Source: Planctomycetaceae bacterium (GTDB lineage Bacteria; Planctomycetota; Planctomycetia; Pirellulales; Thermoguttaceae). From it: 5,581 bases of DNA. The stretch is from NCBI GenBank assembly GCA_031261125.1, contig JAISJZ010000103.1, positions 1 to 5,581 of the forward strand, read 5' to 3'. Position 1 is the first letter of the stretch. Every line of letters starts with the position of its first letter. A program made the translations under genes and the position numbers. Shown one piece after another: positions 1 through 5,581 of the stretch. Under the pieces are notes generated by a model. It made no database searches, was not told the origin of the DNA, and saw only the letters and a program-made list of their open reading frames with translations.

Positions 1-471
1 CAGCGAAACCGTCGTTGCCGATACCGATGAAATGTTGACAATGCAAGCGGAAAAATCGGCATTCCCTTGTTTTGATTCCGTCATCCAGCGTGCCGCTTCT
101 TGGGTCAGAAAAAAGGGACCCTGCAAGTTGATTTTCATCAGCCAATCGTAATTCTCTTCGGTCATTGTCAGCAAATCATCGCGGACTTTCGCCCCGACTC
201 CGGCGTTGTTGACCAGCACGTTCATAGACGGAAAATCGGAACGAACCGCTTGAAGCAGATTATCCCGGTCGGTTTTCTCTCCGACGTTGCAGCGGTAGTA
301 GCGAATTTGCTGTCCGCTTGCGGCTTGACGCTGTAATTCGTTCAACGGTTCGGCAACAAATTCCGGTTCCCGTGTTCCGCACAAGGCAAGCGAAAATCCT
401 TCGTTCAGCAGCGATTGGGAGATTCCCAAACCGATACCGCGTAATCCTCCGGTGATAAAAGCGGTCTTCAT
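1..471 (-). CDS. SDR-family oxidoreductase, 3-oxoacyl-ACP reductase-like (C-terminus beyond the left edge)
   Basis: NAD(P)H-dependent short-chain dehydrogenase/reductase, cytosolic. Only the first 157 residues lie in the window; the family is usually about 250 long, so the gene is cut by the edge and not visibly broken. Seen in the translation: the N-terminal Rossmann cofactor motif TGGLRGIG (residues 7-14), the NNAG motif (88-91), the conserved Asn of INLQGPF (N115), and the strand IVNISSVSA, whose second Ser (S149) aligns with the catalytic serine. The YxxxK part of the active site is off the window. The stretch NNAGVGAKVRDDLL plus INLQGPFFLTQ closely resembles the 'provisional 3-ketoacyl-ACP reductase' subgroup (PRK12745 type, recalled from memory). 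The true substrate may not be acyl-ACP, since no fab genes are adjacent. The start ATG gives the Rossmann fold its normal position; no clear Shine-Dalgarno precedes it. It is divergent from the adaptor gene. Confidence 0.9.
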   Translation of the reverse strand, partial: MKTAFITGGLRGIGLGISQSLLNEGFSLALCGTREPEFVAEPLNELQRQAASGQQIRYYRCNVGEKTDRDNLLQAVRSDFPSMNVLVNNAGVGAKVRDDLLTMTEENYDWLMKINLQGPFFLTQEAARWMTESKQGNADFSACIVNISSVSATTVSL

Positions 472-472
472 T

Positions 473-542
473 GGGCAGTTGATAGCGGGCAATTAGCAGT
501 GAGCAGTCATTATCCATTGTTTATTGTCCGCTGTCAATTAGG
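473..542. repeat. Degenerate heptamer (7-bp period) tandem repeat, ten units
   Basis: Read in steps of 7 from 473, the sequence falls into ten related heptamers. Units 1, 3, 4 and 5 are GGGCAGT, GGGCAAT, TAGCAGT and GAGCAGT. Units 6, 7 and 8 are CATTATC, CATTGTT and TATTGTC, and units 9-10 (529-542) are more diverged. The shared register is a purine-rich start followed by GCA-G/A-T, or a CATT/TATT form ending in GT/TC. It begins two bases upstream of the SDR start codon and ends near the adaptor promoter region. It resembles the heptanucleotide short tandem repeats known from cyanobacteria and some other phyla. That resemblance is inferred from the pattern only. The SDR promoter lies inside it. 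Confidence 0.6.
509..537 (-). promoter_or_regulatory. Probable sigma70-type promoter of the SDR gene
   Basis: On the minus strand a perfect -35 TTGACA (537-532) is followed after exactly 17 bp by GATAAT (514-509), five of six matches to TATAAT. Transcription would begin near 502, leaving a leader of about 30 nt before the ATG at 471. Both boxes sit within the heptamer repeat. The call rests on consensus match and position only. Confidence 0.6.
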
Positions 543-586
543 AAAAATACATAATTTGCGGCATAAATATCGGTTTTGCGGTTTTC

Positions 587-616
587 TTGTCATTTGACGA
601 ATTCAACCATTATAAT
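587..616 (+). promoter_or_regulatory. Probable sigma70-type promoter of the HlyD-family adaptor gene
   Basis: TTGTCA (587-592, five of six to TTGACA) and a perfect TATAAT (611-616) are separated by 18 bp. The start of transcription would be near 623. This places the in-frame TTG codon at 576 upstream of the transcript, so that longer reading frame is unlikely to be translated from its first codon. A TTGACG at 594-599 is only 11 bp from the -10 and is not usable as a -35. Confidence 0.6.
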
Positions 617-697
617 AACCGATAACGACAAAGGGATTTTGTTAATTCACAACGAAAGCCGTACCGCGATGTCCACGTTTAAGACCGTTCAACGGAC

Positions 698-701
698 AGG
701 A
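698..701 (+). promoter_or_regulatory. Shine-Dalgarno site that selects the ATG at 708
   Basis: AGGA lies six bases before the ATG at 708, in the context GGACAGGAAAA. The alternative in-frame ATG at 669 has no purine-rich site at a usable distance. This favours the 708 start, though many genes in this window appear to lack such sites. Confidence 0.5.
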
Positions 702-707
702 AAAATA

Positions 708-2231
708 ATGCGAACGCTGTTTTTCCTCCTTGTTATTTTCTCGCTTCTTGCCGCCGGCGGATATGTCGGCTGGAAACGGTTGCAGCAAGTATCCGTTAAA
801 TTTGAACCGCAATTTGCCGTAGTAAAAAAGGAGACATTCATTCACGAAATCCTTGAACGCGGCAGCGTTGACAGTGCCAGCAATGTCGAAATCCGGTGTC
901 AAGCCGAAAGTGCCGGCGGACTAACGATTATTTCTGTCGTGCCGGAAGGCACCGTTGTTAAAAAAGGCGATTTGCTCGTCGAACTCGATTCCTCATCGCT
1001 GCGGGAAAATGTAACAAAACAGCGCATTGCCGTTCTCGCCAGTCAGTCAACGTCCGCTCAATCCAAAGCCGATTTGGAAACGGCCAAACTCACATTGCTG
1101 GAATATATCGAAGGCAAATTTGAAGAGGAAAACAAAACAATTCAGAACGATATATTTTCCGCCAAGGAAACGGTACGGACGCAGGAAGAAAATCTTTCGT
1201 ATTACAAACGTCTGCTTGAACGCGGTTATGTGACTGATTCGCGGGTCGAAGCAGACCTGATTGAGTTGGACAAAGCCCGAAAGAACGAGGAAATCGCCCG
1301 GTTGAAGTTGAAGGTGCTGAATGAGTACACATCGCGCAAAAATGTGCTGCAATACAAAGCAACGATTGCAACAAAAGAGGCGAAAGTTGCATCGGACTTG
1401 GAAAGTTTGAAACTGGACGAAGAACGTCTCAAACATTTGGAATCCCAGTTGGAAAATTGCCGGATTCTTGCACCGCAGGACGGACAAGTGGTCTATTATC
1501 TTCCCCGCTGGGGCGGCGATGAGGACTTGATTAAAGAAGGTAAAAAGGTCTTTGAGCGGCAAGTTCTGCTCCGCCTCCCCGACCCGACACAGATGCAGGT
1601 GAAGGGATTGGTCAACGAAGCGAACATTCGTCTTGTGAAAGTCGGACAAACGGCAACGATTCGCTTGGAAGCATTTCCGAACCGGGAGTTCAGCGGAATC
1701 GTCAAAATTGTGAACGACTACCCGGAACCGGGAAACTTCTTCGGCAATTCGATGTCGAAAGAATATATGACGACGATAACGATTTTAGATGTCCCCGAAG
1801 GAATTAAACCGGGTTTGACGGCAGAAGCACGGATAACGGTCAACCAGATTCCTGATGCACTGACGATACCGGTTCAAGCGGTGTTCACGCACGGCAGCAA
1901 GGCGTATGCGTTGACGTTCAAAAGCGGCAAATGGGATAAAGCCGAAGTGAAGACGGGGGCATCCAATGATAAGGAAGTAGTCATTCTCGAAGGATTGAAA
2001 GAGGGTGATTCAGTGGTTCTCGGTGCGTGGGCGCATCGAAGTGAAGTAACTTTGCCGAAATTAGCACCGGAAGAAGAAGCGAAGGAGAGAGAAAAAGGGG
2101 AACGGGGACGGGGCAAGCCGGAGGACGAGAAAAAAGACGGCGAGAAGCCGGCGGAGAAACCTGCCGATGCTAAACCCGCCGAAAAACCGGCGGCTATTCC
2201 CACTCAATCGTCGCCGGCGGCTTGGAACTGA
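708..2231 (+). CDS. HlyD/MacA-type periplasmic adaptor (membrane fusion protein) of an efflux system
   Basis: 507-residue adaptor that would link an inner-membrane RND or ABC pump to an outer-membrane channel. From the chosen start, residues 4-19 are a hydrophobic signal anchor with no lipobox Cys. Residues about 55-97 are the first half of the lipoyl/barrel-sandwich domain (EGTVVKKGDLLVELD at 80-94). Residues about 98-250 form a long charged helical hairpin, and about 251-290 the second lipoyl half (CRILAPQDGQVVYY). About 293-378 is the beta-barrel (VKVGQTATIRLEAFPNREFSG) and about 380-445 the membrane-proximal domain (LTIPVQAVF, ILEGLKEGDSVVLGAW). Residues 448-507 are an extra Glu/Lys/Pro/Ala-rich tail, whose last 11 residues are antisense to guaA. 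An in-frame ATG at 669 would add 13 residues; 708 is preferred for its Shine-Dalgarno and direct signal anchor. No pump or outer-membrane gene is adjacent, so the substrate is unknown. Confidence 0.9.
   Translation: MRTLFFLLVIFSLLAAGGYVGWKRLQQVSVKFEPQFAVVKKETFIHEILERGSVDSASNVEIRCQAESAGGLTIISVVPEGTVVKKGDLLVELDSSSLRENVTKQRIAVLASQSTSAQSKADLETAKLTLLEYIEGKFEEENKTIQNDIFSAKETVRTQEENLSYYKRLLERGYVTDSRVEADLIELDKARKNEEIARLKLKVLNEYTSRKNVLQYKATIATKEAKVASDLESLKLDEERLKHLESQLENCRILAPQDGQVVYYLPRWGGDEDLIKEGKKVFERQVLLRLPDPTQMQVKGLVNEANIRLVKVGQTATIRLEAFPNREFSGIVKIVNDYPEPGNFFGNSMSKEYMTTITILDVPEGIKPGLTAEARITVNQIPDALTIPVQAVFTHGSKAYALTFKSGKWDKAEVKTGASNDKEVVILEGLKEGDSVVLGAWAHRSEVTLPKLAPEEEAKEREKGERGRGKPEDEKKDGEKPAEKPADAKPAEKPAAIPTQSSPAAWN
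2194..2231. other. Convergent 3' overlap of the adaptor gene and guaA (38 bp)
   Basis: The adaptor reads through to TGA at 2229-2231, while the guaA stop (TAG on the minus strand) is at 2196-2194. Adaptor residues 497-507 (IPTQSSPAAWN) are coded opposite the GuaA C-terminus SSKPPATIEWE (residues 515-525), with codon boundaries offset by one base. There is no intergenic space here, so any terminator for either gene must lie inside the other gene. I see no convincing hairpin with a T-run. Confidence 0.9.
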
Positions 2232-3771
2232 TGTCATACACGACCCTGTTCACGCCTTTTACTTCGTTGATAATCCGTGTTGATATTCCGCTTAACAATT
2301 CCTTCGGCAAGTACGACCAGTCCGCCGTCATAAAGTCGTCCGTCTCTACACAGCGGACAGCAACAGCATCGTCATACGTCCGGCAGTCGCCCATCACGCC
2401 GACGCTTTTCACCGGAAGAAGCACCGCAAACACCTGCGAGCATTTCCGGTACCAGCCGAACTTGCGGATTTCTTCGAGAACGATTGCATCCGCTTTCTGC
2501 AACTTCGCTACCCGTTCCTGCGTTACTTCGCCGAGAACACGAACCCCCAAACCGGGACCCGGAAACGGGTGCCGCCAAACGAAATCTTCCGGCAGCCCCA
2601 ATTCGATGCCCAGTTGCCTCACTTCGTCTTTGAATAATTCCCGCAGCGGTTCGACTAACTCGAAGCCGAGTTTTTCCGGCAGCCCGCCGACGTTGTGATG
2701 CAACTTTATTGAAGCCGCCTGCTTGCCGTGTTTGTGAATCGTCGAACCGCTCTCAATTACGTCCGGGTAAATCGTTCCCTGTGCCAAAAATTTCGCACCG
2801 CCGTACTCTTTTGCCGCCTGCGAAAATACGTCGATAAAGTAATGTCCGATGATTTTCCGTTTTTCTTGCGGTTCGGTAATTCCTTTTAACCGTTCAAAGA
2901 AACCGCCGGAAGCGTCAATCACTTTGAAATTTGCGTTAAAGTGATTACCGAAAGCGTTCTGCACTTCATCTGCCTCGTTCAGGCGGAGCAAACCGTTGTC
3001 AACCATAATGCACTTCAACTGTTTGCCGACCGCTTTGGAAAGAATGGCGGCAACGACTGCCGAGTCCACGCCGCCGGACAAACCGCAAATCACGGTTTCA
3101 CTGCCGATTTTTTCTTTTGCTTGTTGAATTGCGAGCGGGGCGTAATTTTTCATTGTCCAATCGCACCAGCAGCCGCAAATGTCTTTCACGAAGTTCTGAA
3201 ATACTTGCTTGCCGAATTCGCTGTGAACGACTTCCGGGTGATACTGCACGCCGTAAATCGGTTTTGCCCGGTGTTTCATTGCACCAATCGGACTGGACGG
3301 CGACGTTGCCAACAACTCGAAGTCCGGCGGCAGTTCAACAACGTGGTCGGCGTGCGACATCCAAACCTGCTGCGCCGCCGGAATATCGGCAAATAAATTA
3401 TCAGCAGCGGAACTTGTTCCGCCCGTTGCTAACATTACTCTGCCGTATTCGGCTTTCGGTGCCGGTGCTACGGTTCCGCCGAACAACTTCGCCGTGATTT
3501 GCATCCCGTAGCATATTCCGAGAACAGGAACACCCAAATCGAAAATCGCCCTGTCGGGAACACGGGCATCGTCCCAATAGACGCTGGACGGACCGCCGGA
3601 GAGAATGATTCCTTTAAGAGAGCCGCCGGCAGTGTCGGCGATTTCCCCGGCAGTAATATCGTAAGAAACAACTTGCGAATACACGCCTGCTTCCCTGACG
3701 CGGCGGGCAACAAGTTGCAGATATTGCGTTCCAAAGTCCAGAATGAGTATCGTTTCGTTACGCGGATTCAT
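2194..3771 (-). CDS. guaA: GMP synthase (glutamine-hydrolysing)
   Basis: Converts XMP to GMP using ATP and glutamine, the last step of de novo GMP synthesis in the cytosol. From the chosen ATG it is 525 residues, the same length as the E. coli enzyme. The class I glutamine amidotransferase domain (about 1-195) starts with ILILDFGTQY (8-17) and has the oxyanion loop SGGPSS (58-63). Its nucleophile is Cys87 in GICYGMQ, and His178 and Glu180 in YHPE complete the triad. The ATP-pyrophosphatase domain has the PP-loop GLSGGVDSA (230-238). The C-terminal dimerisation/XMP-binding part has HPFPGPGLG (401-409) and the near-invariant end KPPATIEWE. All key residues are present. An in-frame ATG at 3822 would add 17 residues, but it overlaps the TATAAT of the promoter, so it should not be on the mRNA. 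No Shine-Dalgarno is visible. Convergent and overlapping with the adaptor gene; divergent from folC. Confidence 0.97.
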   Translation of the reverse strand: MNPRNETILILDFGTQYLQLVARRVREAGVYSQVVSYDITAGEIADTAGGSLKGIILSGGPSSVYWDDARVPDRAIFDLGVPVLGICYGMQITAKLFGGTVAPAPKAEYGRVMLATGGTSSAADNLFADIPAAQQVWMSHADHVVELPPDFELLATSPSSPIGAMKHRAKPIYGVQYHPEVVHSEFGKQVFQNFVKDICGCWCDWTMKNYAPLAIQQAKEKIGSETVICGLSGGVDSAVVAAILSKAVGKQLKCIMVDNGLLRLNEADEVQNAFGNHFNANFKVIDASGGFFERLKGITEPQEKRKIIGHYFIDVFSQAAKEYGGAKFLAQGTIYPDVIESGSTIHKHGKQAASIKLHHNVGGLPEKLGFELVEPLRELFKDEVRQLGIELGLPEDFVWRHPFPGPGLGVRVLGEVTQERVAKLQKADAIVLEEIRKFGWYRKCSQVFAVLLPVKSVGVMGDCRTYDDAVAVRCVETDDFMTADWSYLPKELLSGISTRIINEVKGVNRVVYDISSKPPATIEWE

Positions 3772-3785
3772 AGCGGAATGTGTTC

Positions 3786-3806
3786 GTCCGTATCTTGCAG
3801 ACGGAC
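3786..3806 (-). promoter_or_regulatory. Small hairpin in the guaA leader
   Basis: A perfect 6-bp inverted repeat, GTCCGT (3786-3791) and ACGGAC (3801-3806), encloses a 9-base loop. It lies within the predicted 5' leader of guaA, 14 bases before the start codon. It is not a recognised purine riboswitch: the leader of about 42 nt is too short for one. It might affect translation or bind a protein; a chance repeat is also possible. Confidence 0.3.
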
Positions 3807-3820
3807 TATATGAAAATGAC

Positions 3821-3848
3821 ATTATATCCGATTTACACCGTTTGCGAA
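3821..3848 (-). promoter_or_regulatory. Probable sigma70-type promoter of guaA
   Basis: On the minus strand TTCGCA (3848-3843, four of six to TTGACA) is followed after 16 bp by a perfect TATAAT (3826-3821). Transcription would start near 3814, giving a leader of about 42 nt to the ATG at 3771. The -10 box directly overlaps the upstream ATG at 3822, which rules against that codon as the start. Confidence 0.6.
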
Positions 3849-3855
3849 TAGGTTC

Positions 3856-3884
3856 TTTTCGATAGATACCGGAAGTGTTATACT
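3856..3884 (+). promoter_or_regulatory. Probable extended -10 promoter of folC
   Basis: TATACT (3879-3884) is preceded by TGT, forming the extended -10 pattern TGnTATACT. A -35 is weak (TTTTCG at 3856-3861, 17 bp spacing, three of six matches), as is usual for extended -10 promoters. The expected transcription start, about seven bases after the -10, is near 3891, only some four bases before the folC ATG. Confidence 0.5.
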
Positions 3885-3894
3885 GCCTGTTTCG

Positions 3895-5418
3895 ATGTCT
3901 GACCGAACATTTGAAGAAATCACCGCCGTTTTAGAATCACGGGTCAACCTTGAACGTCAACGAAGTTTTTCACTTGACGGAATGGAAGCCCGACTGGGGG
4001 AACTGCGCATCCTTCTCAAAAAACTCGAACACCCTGAAATGCGGTACCGCGCCGTTCACGTTGCCGGCACCAAAGGCAAAGGTTCGACCTGTATATTACT
4101 CGAATCCGTTCTGCGGGAACACGGCTTAACCGTCGGCAGATATTCTTCGCCGCACCTCTACACTGTGCGGGAGCGGTTCACCATCAACGGCGAAATATGC
4201 AGCATTGATGATTTTACCGAGGGAATGGGAGAATTGTGCGAAGAAATTCAGCGTCTTGCCCCGGTGTTGTTTCCGCAGTTAACATACTTCGAGTTGACCA
4301 CACTTTTCGCCTTTCGGTACTTTGCTGAAAAGAATATTGACATCGCCGTTTTAGAAACCGGAATGGGCGGACGGCTGGACGCGACGAACGTTTGCCGACC
4401 GGAATTGACGCTTATCACGAGTATCAGTTTCGACCACATCGAACAACTCGGACCAACGCTCACCGATATTGCTGCCGAAAAGGGCGGAATCATTAAAGAA
4501 GGCGTGCCATTTTTGTCAACGGTTTGCCGTCCTGAAGTGCAGGACGTTCTGCGGAACATTGCAAAACAGAGAAATGCTCCGGCGTATTTTCTCGGCGAAG
4601 CGTTCACGGTTCATTTGGAACCGCTGAACGACGAAGACAATCTTTCTGAAAATCCGGCGTTCCGGTATCAGACGTTCTCTGATTATTTTCCGATTGAATA
4701 CAGGGCGGAACAACTGCGGCTGACTATGCCGGGTTTTCATCAAATCCGTAATGCGTCGCTTGCCGCTGCTGCCGCCGTACTCCTTCTGAAACAAACGGAA
4801 ACGCAAAAACTGCGGAGCGGTTTGCTCAAAGGAACCCTGCCGGCGAGGGTCGAAATCTTTCCGCCGGCGGACAACAAGCCGGCGGTTATCTTCGACGGTT
4901 CGCACAACCGGTCGTCAGTTCGGGCATTGCTCAAAACGGTACATCAGAAATTTCCGAACGCCCGAATCTTTATGGTGTTCGGCATTTCGCTCGGTAAAGA
5001 TGCCGAAGGAATGTTAACCGACTTGCTTGTATCCTGTACCCGGCTCGTGCTGACGCAGTATTCGGACAATCCGCGGGCGTTTCCGCCGCCGGGATTGAAA
5101 ACTATTGTTAGTTCGCTGCCGGATGCGCCGCAAAATCTGAAAAACGAATTTTGTATGTTGGCAACAGAAAACGGTGAGAACAAAATTATGGAGGATTCCG
5201 TGTTCCTCGGCGGGGCGTTTATTGCTCCGCTGTATGCCGAACGGGTTCAAAGTACCGCAGCGGTTTCATCAAACAATATACAGGTCGAAGTGATAGATGA
5301 CTGCCGGAACGCATTACTGTCCTGTTTGAAAGCAGCATCGCCGGACGATGTAATTTGCGTTGCCGGTTCGCTGTTCCTTGCCGCCGAATTGCGGAAATAC
5401 TATTCCTGCCTCCGATGA
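3895..5418 (+). CDS. folC: Folylpolyglutamate synthase / dihydrofolate synthase (FolC, Mur-ligase family)
   Basis: ATP-dependent cytosolic ligase adding glutamate to folates, and in bifunctional members joining glutamate to dihydropteroate. The P-loop GTKGKGST is at residues 58-65 and SSPHLYTVRERF at 84-95. ETGMGGRLDATN lies at 154-165 and SFDH at 178-181. EKGGIIKEGVP (195-205) contains Lys196, at the position of the carbamylated lysine of E. coli FolC. PGFHQIRNA is at 279-287, and the C-terminal Mur-ligase domain has VIFDGSHN (331-338) and FGISLGKDAEGM (362-373), ending GSLFLAAELR (491-500). At 507 residues it is about 80 longer than E. coli or Bacillus FolC; the extra lies mainly around 241-275 and 421-465. 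I cannot tell whether it has both activities. The start is fixed by the normal family N-terminus; no Shine-Dalgarno precedes it. Its stop overlaps the next start (ATGA). Confidence 0.93.
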   Translation: MSDRTFEEITAVLESRVNLERQRSFSLDGMEARLGELRILLKKLEHPEMRYRAVHVAGTKGKGSTCILLESVLREHGLTVGRYSSPHLYTVRERFTINGEICSIDDFTEGMGELCEEIQRLAPVLFPQLTYFELTTLFAFRYFAEKNIDIAVLETGMGGRLDATNVCRPELTLITSISFDHIEQLGPTLTDIAAEKGGIIKEGVPFLSTVCRPEVQDVLRNIAKQRNAPAYFLGEAFTVHLEPLNDEDNLSENPAFRYQTFSDYFPIEYRAEQLRLTMPGFHQIRNASLAAAAAVLLLKQTETQKLRSGLLKGTLPARVEIFPPADNKPAVIFDGSHNRSSVRALLKTVHQKFPNARIFMVFGISLGKDAEGMLTDLLVSCTRLVLTQYSDNPRAFPPPGLKTIVSSLPDAPQNLKNEFCMLATENGENKIMEDSVFLGGAFIAPLYAERVQSTAAVSSNNIQVEVIDDCRNALLSCLKAASPDDVICVAGSLFLAAELRKYYSCLR

Positions 5419-5581
5419 ATTCCTTCCGTTTTTTTCTCGTTTGTTTCACTGTGTTATGCAGTACCGGTTGTACGGAAAAACCGAAGGTCCAGCCGATAGA
5501 CAACATTACACAACTCGAAGAATACCGGCAACTCGGACTGATACCGGAACAGATTGACCGCATCTATTGCAGCGGCGGAAC
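5415..5581 (+). CDS. Probable lipoprotein, function unknown (3' end beyond the right edge)
   Basis: The first 55 codons of an open frame starting at an ATG that overlaps the folC stop (ATGA), which suggests translational coupling and one operon. Residues 4-18 are hydrophobic after a short Asn-Ser/Arg N-terminus and lead to STGC, so Cys19 is the likely lipidated residue. The site is not a perfect lipobox, because Ser is at -3 and Cys at -4; a signal peptidase I signal is the alternative. After Cys19 come polar residues (TEKPKVQPIDNITQLEEYRQ), consistent with an exported, anchored protein. I do not recognise the family from this fragment. The hydrophobic start includes a run of seven T (5429-5435). 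That it is a real gene rests on the coupling and the signal peptide. Confidence 0.7.
   Translation, partial: MNSFRFFLVCFTVLCSTGCTEKPKVQPIDNITQLEEYRQLGLIPEQIDRIYCSGG

Noticed and set aside
473..542. CRISPR array
   Set aside because: The units are 7 bp, contiguous and degenerate, with no spacers and no cas genes nearby.
576..707. Longer N-terminus of the adaptor from a TTG codon at 576
   Set aside because: The TTG lies upstream of the predicted -35/-10 (587-616), and the added residues are polar and unlike an adaptor N-terminus.
1047..1649. 200-codon open frame on the minus strand inside the adaptor gene
   Set aside because: It lies opposite a well-supported coding region, is rich in Phe/Cys/Gln without any recognisable domain, and has no promoter or partner; it is a shadow of the coiled-coil codons.
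2147..2220. Repeated GCCGGCGG words near the adaptor end as a dispersed repeat or uptake signal
   Set aside because: The same word appears at 751-760, 912-919 and 4861-4885 inside coding sequence, and is explained by Ala, Gly and Pro codons with GCC/GCG and CCG usage; spacing and context are irregular.
2222..2698. 158-codon open frame on the plus strand opposite guaA
   Set aside because: Ser/Thr/Arg-rich with no domain. It arises from the codon pattern of guaA on the other strand, whose motifs are intact.
2941..3396. 151-codon plus-strand frame opposite the centre of guaA
   Set aside because: It also mirrors conserved GuaA coding sequence and has no independent coding support.
3772..3822. 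Longer N-terminus of GuaA from an ATG at 3822
   Set aside because: This ATG overlaps the perfect TATAAT box, and the 17 extra residues lie before the usual GuaA start; the shorter form matches the normal family length.
5427..5440. T-run after the folC stop as a terminator
   Set aside because: No GC-rich hairpin precedes it, and the run falls within the signal-peptide codons of the coupled downstream gene.

Overview
The window holds five protein genes, two of them cut by the window edges. Gene order is: a partial SDR oxidoreductase (minus), a HlyD/MacA-type membrane-fusion adaptor (plus), GMP synthase guaA (minus), a folC-type folylpolyglutamate/dihydrofolate synthase (plus), and the start of a probable lipoprotein (plus). 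Base composition is near 50% GC. The adaptor needs an inner and an outer membrane to work, so the host is a Gram-negative-type bacterium. The weak or absent Shine-Dalgarno sites, the unusually long FolC and the scattered single genes resemble Planctomycetes, but that assignment is inference from style, not proof.

Layout. Positions 1-471 (minus) carry the N-terminal 157 residues of an SDR related to 3-oxoacyl-ACP reductases. The space 472-707 separates it from the divergent adaptor gene. It holds a 70-bp degenerate heptamer repeat that contains a good sigma70-type promoter for the SDR, followed by a strong promoter for the adaptor. The adaptor (708-2231) ends in a charged low-complexity tail and runs 38 bp into the 3' end of convergent guaA (2194-3771). 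The 123-bp guaA/folC gap contains two divergent promoters. The guaA one has a perfect TATAAT and a small leader hairpin. The folC one has an extended -10 so close to the ATG that the mRNA would be almost leaderless. folC (3895-5418) overlaps the lipoprotein start by ATGA, so these two probably form an operon continuing beyond the right edge.

Functionally this is mostly housekeeping: GMP synthesis, folate polyglutamylation, and probably fatty-acid-like ketoreduction. An export adaptor is present without its pump next to it. I find no CRISPR array, transposon, RNA gene or defence system, and no convincing new multi-gene system. The points most worth a second look are the heptamer repeat carrying a promoter, the antisense-coded C-terminus of the adaptor, and the near-leaderless folC. 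The two gene starts for which longer upstream reading frames exist were decided by the positions of the promoters.
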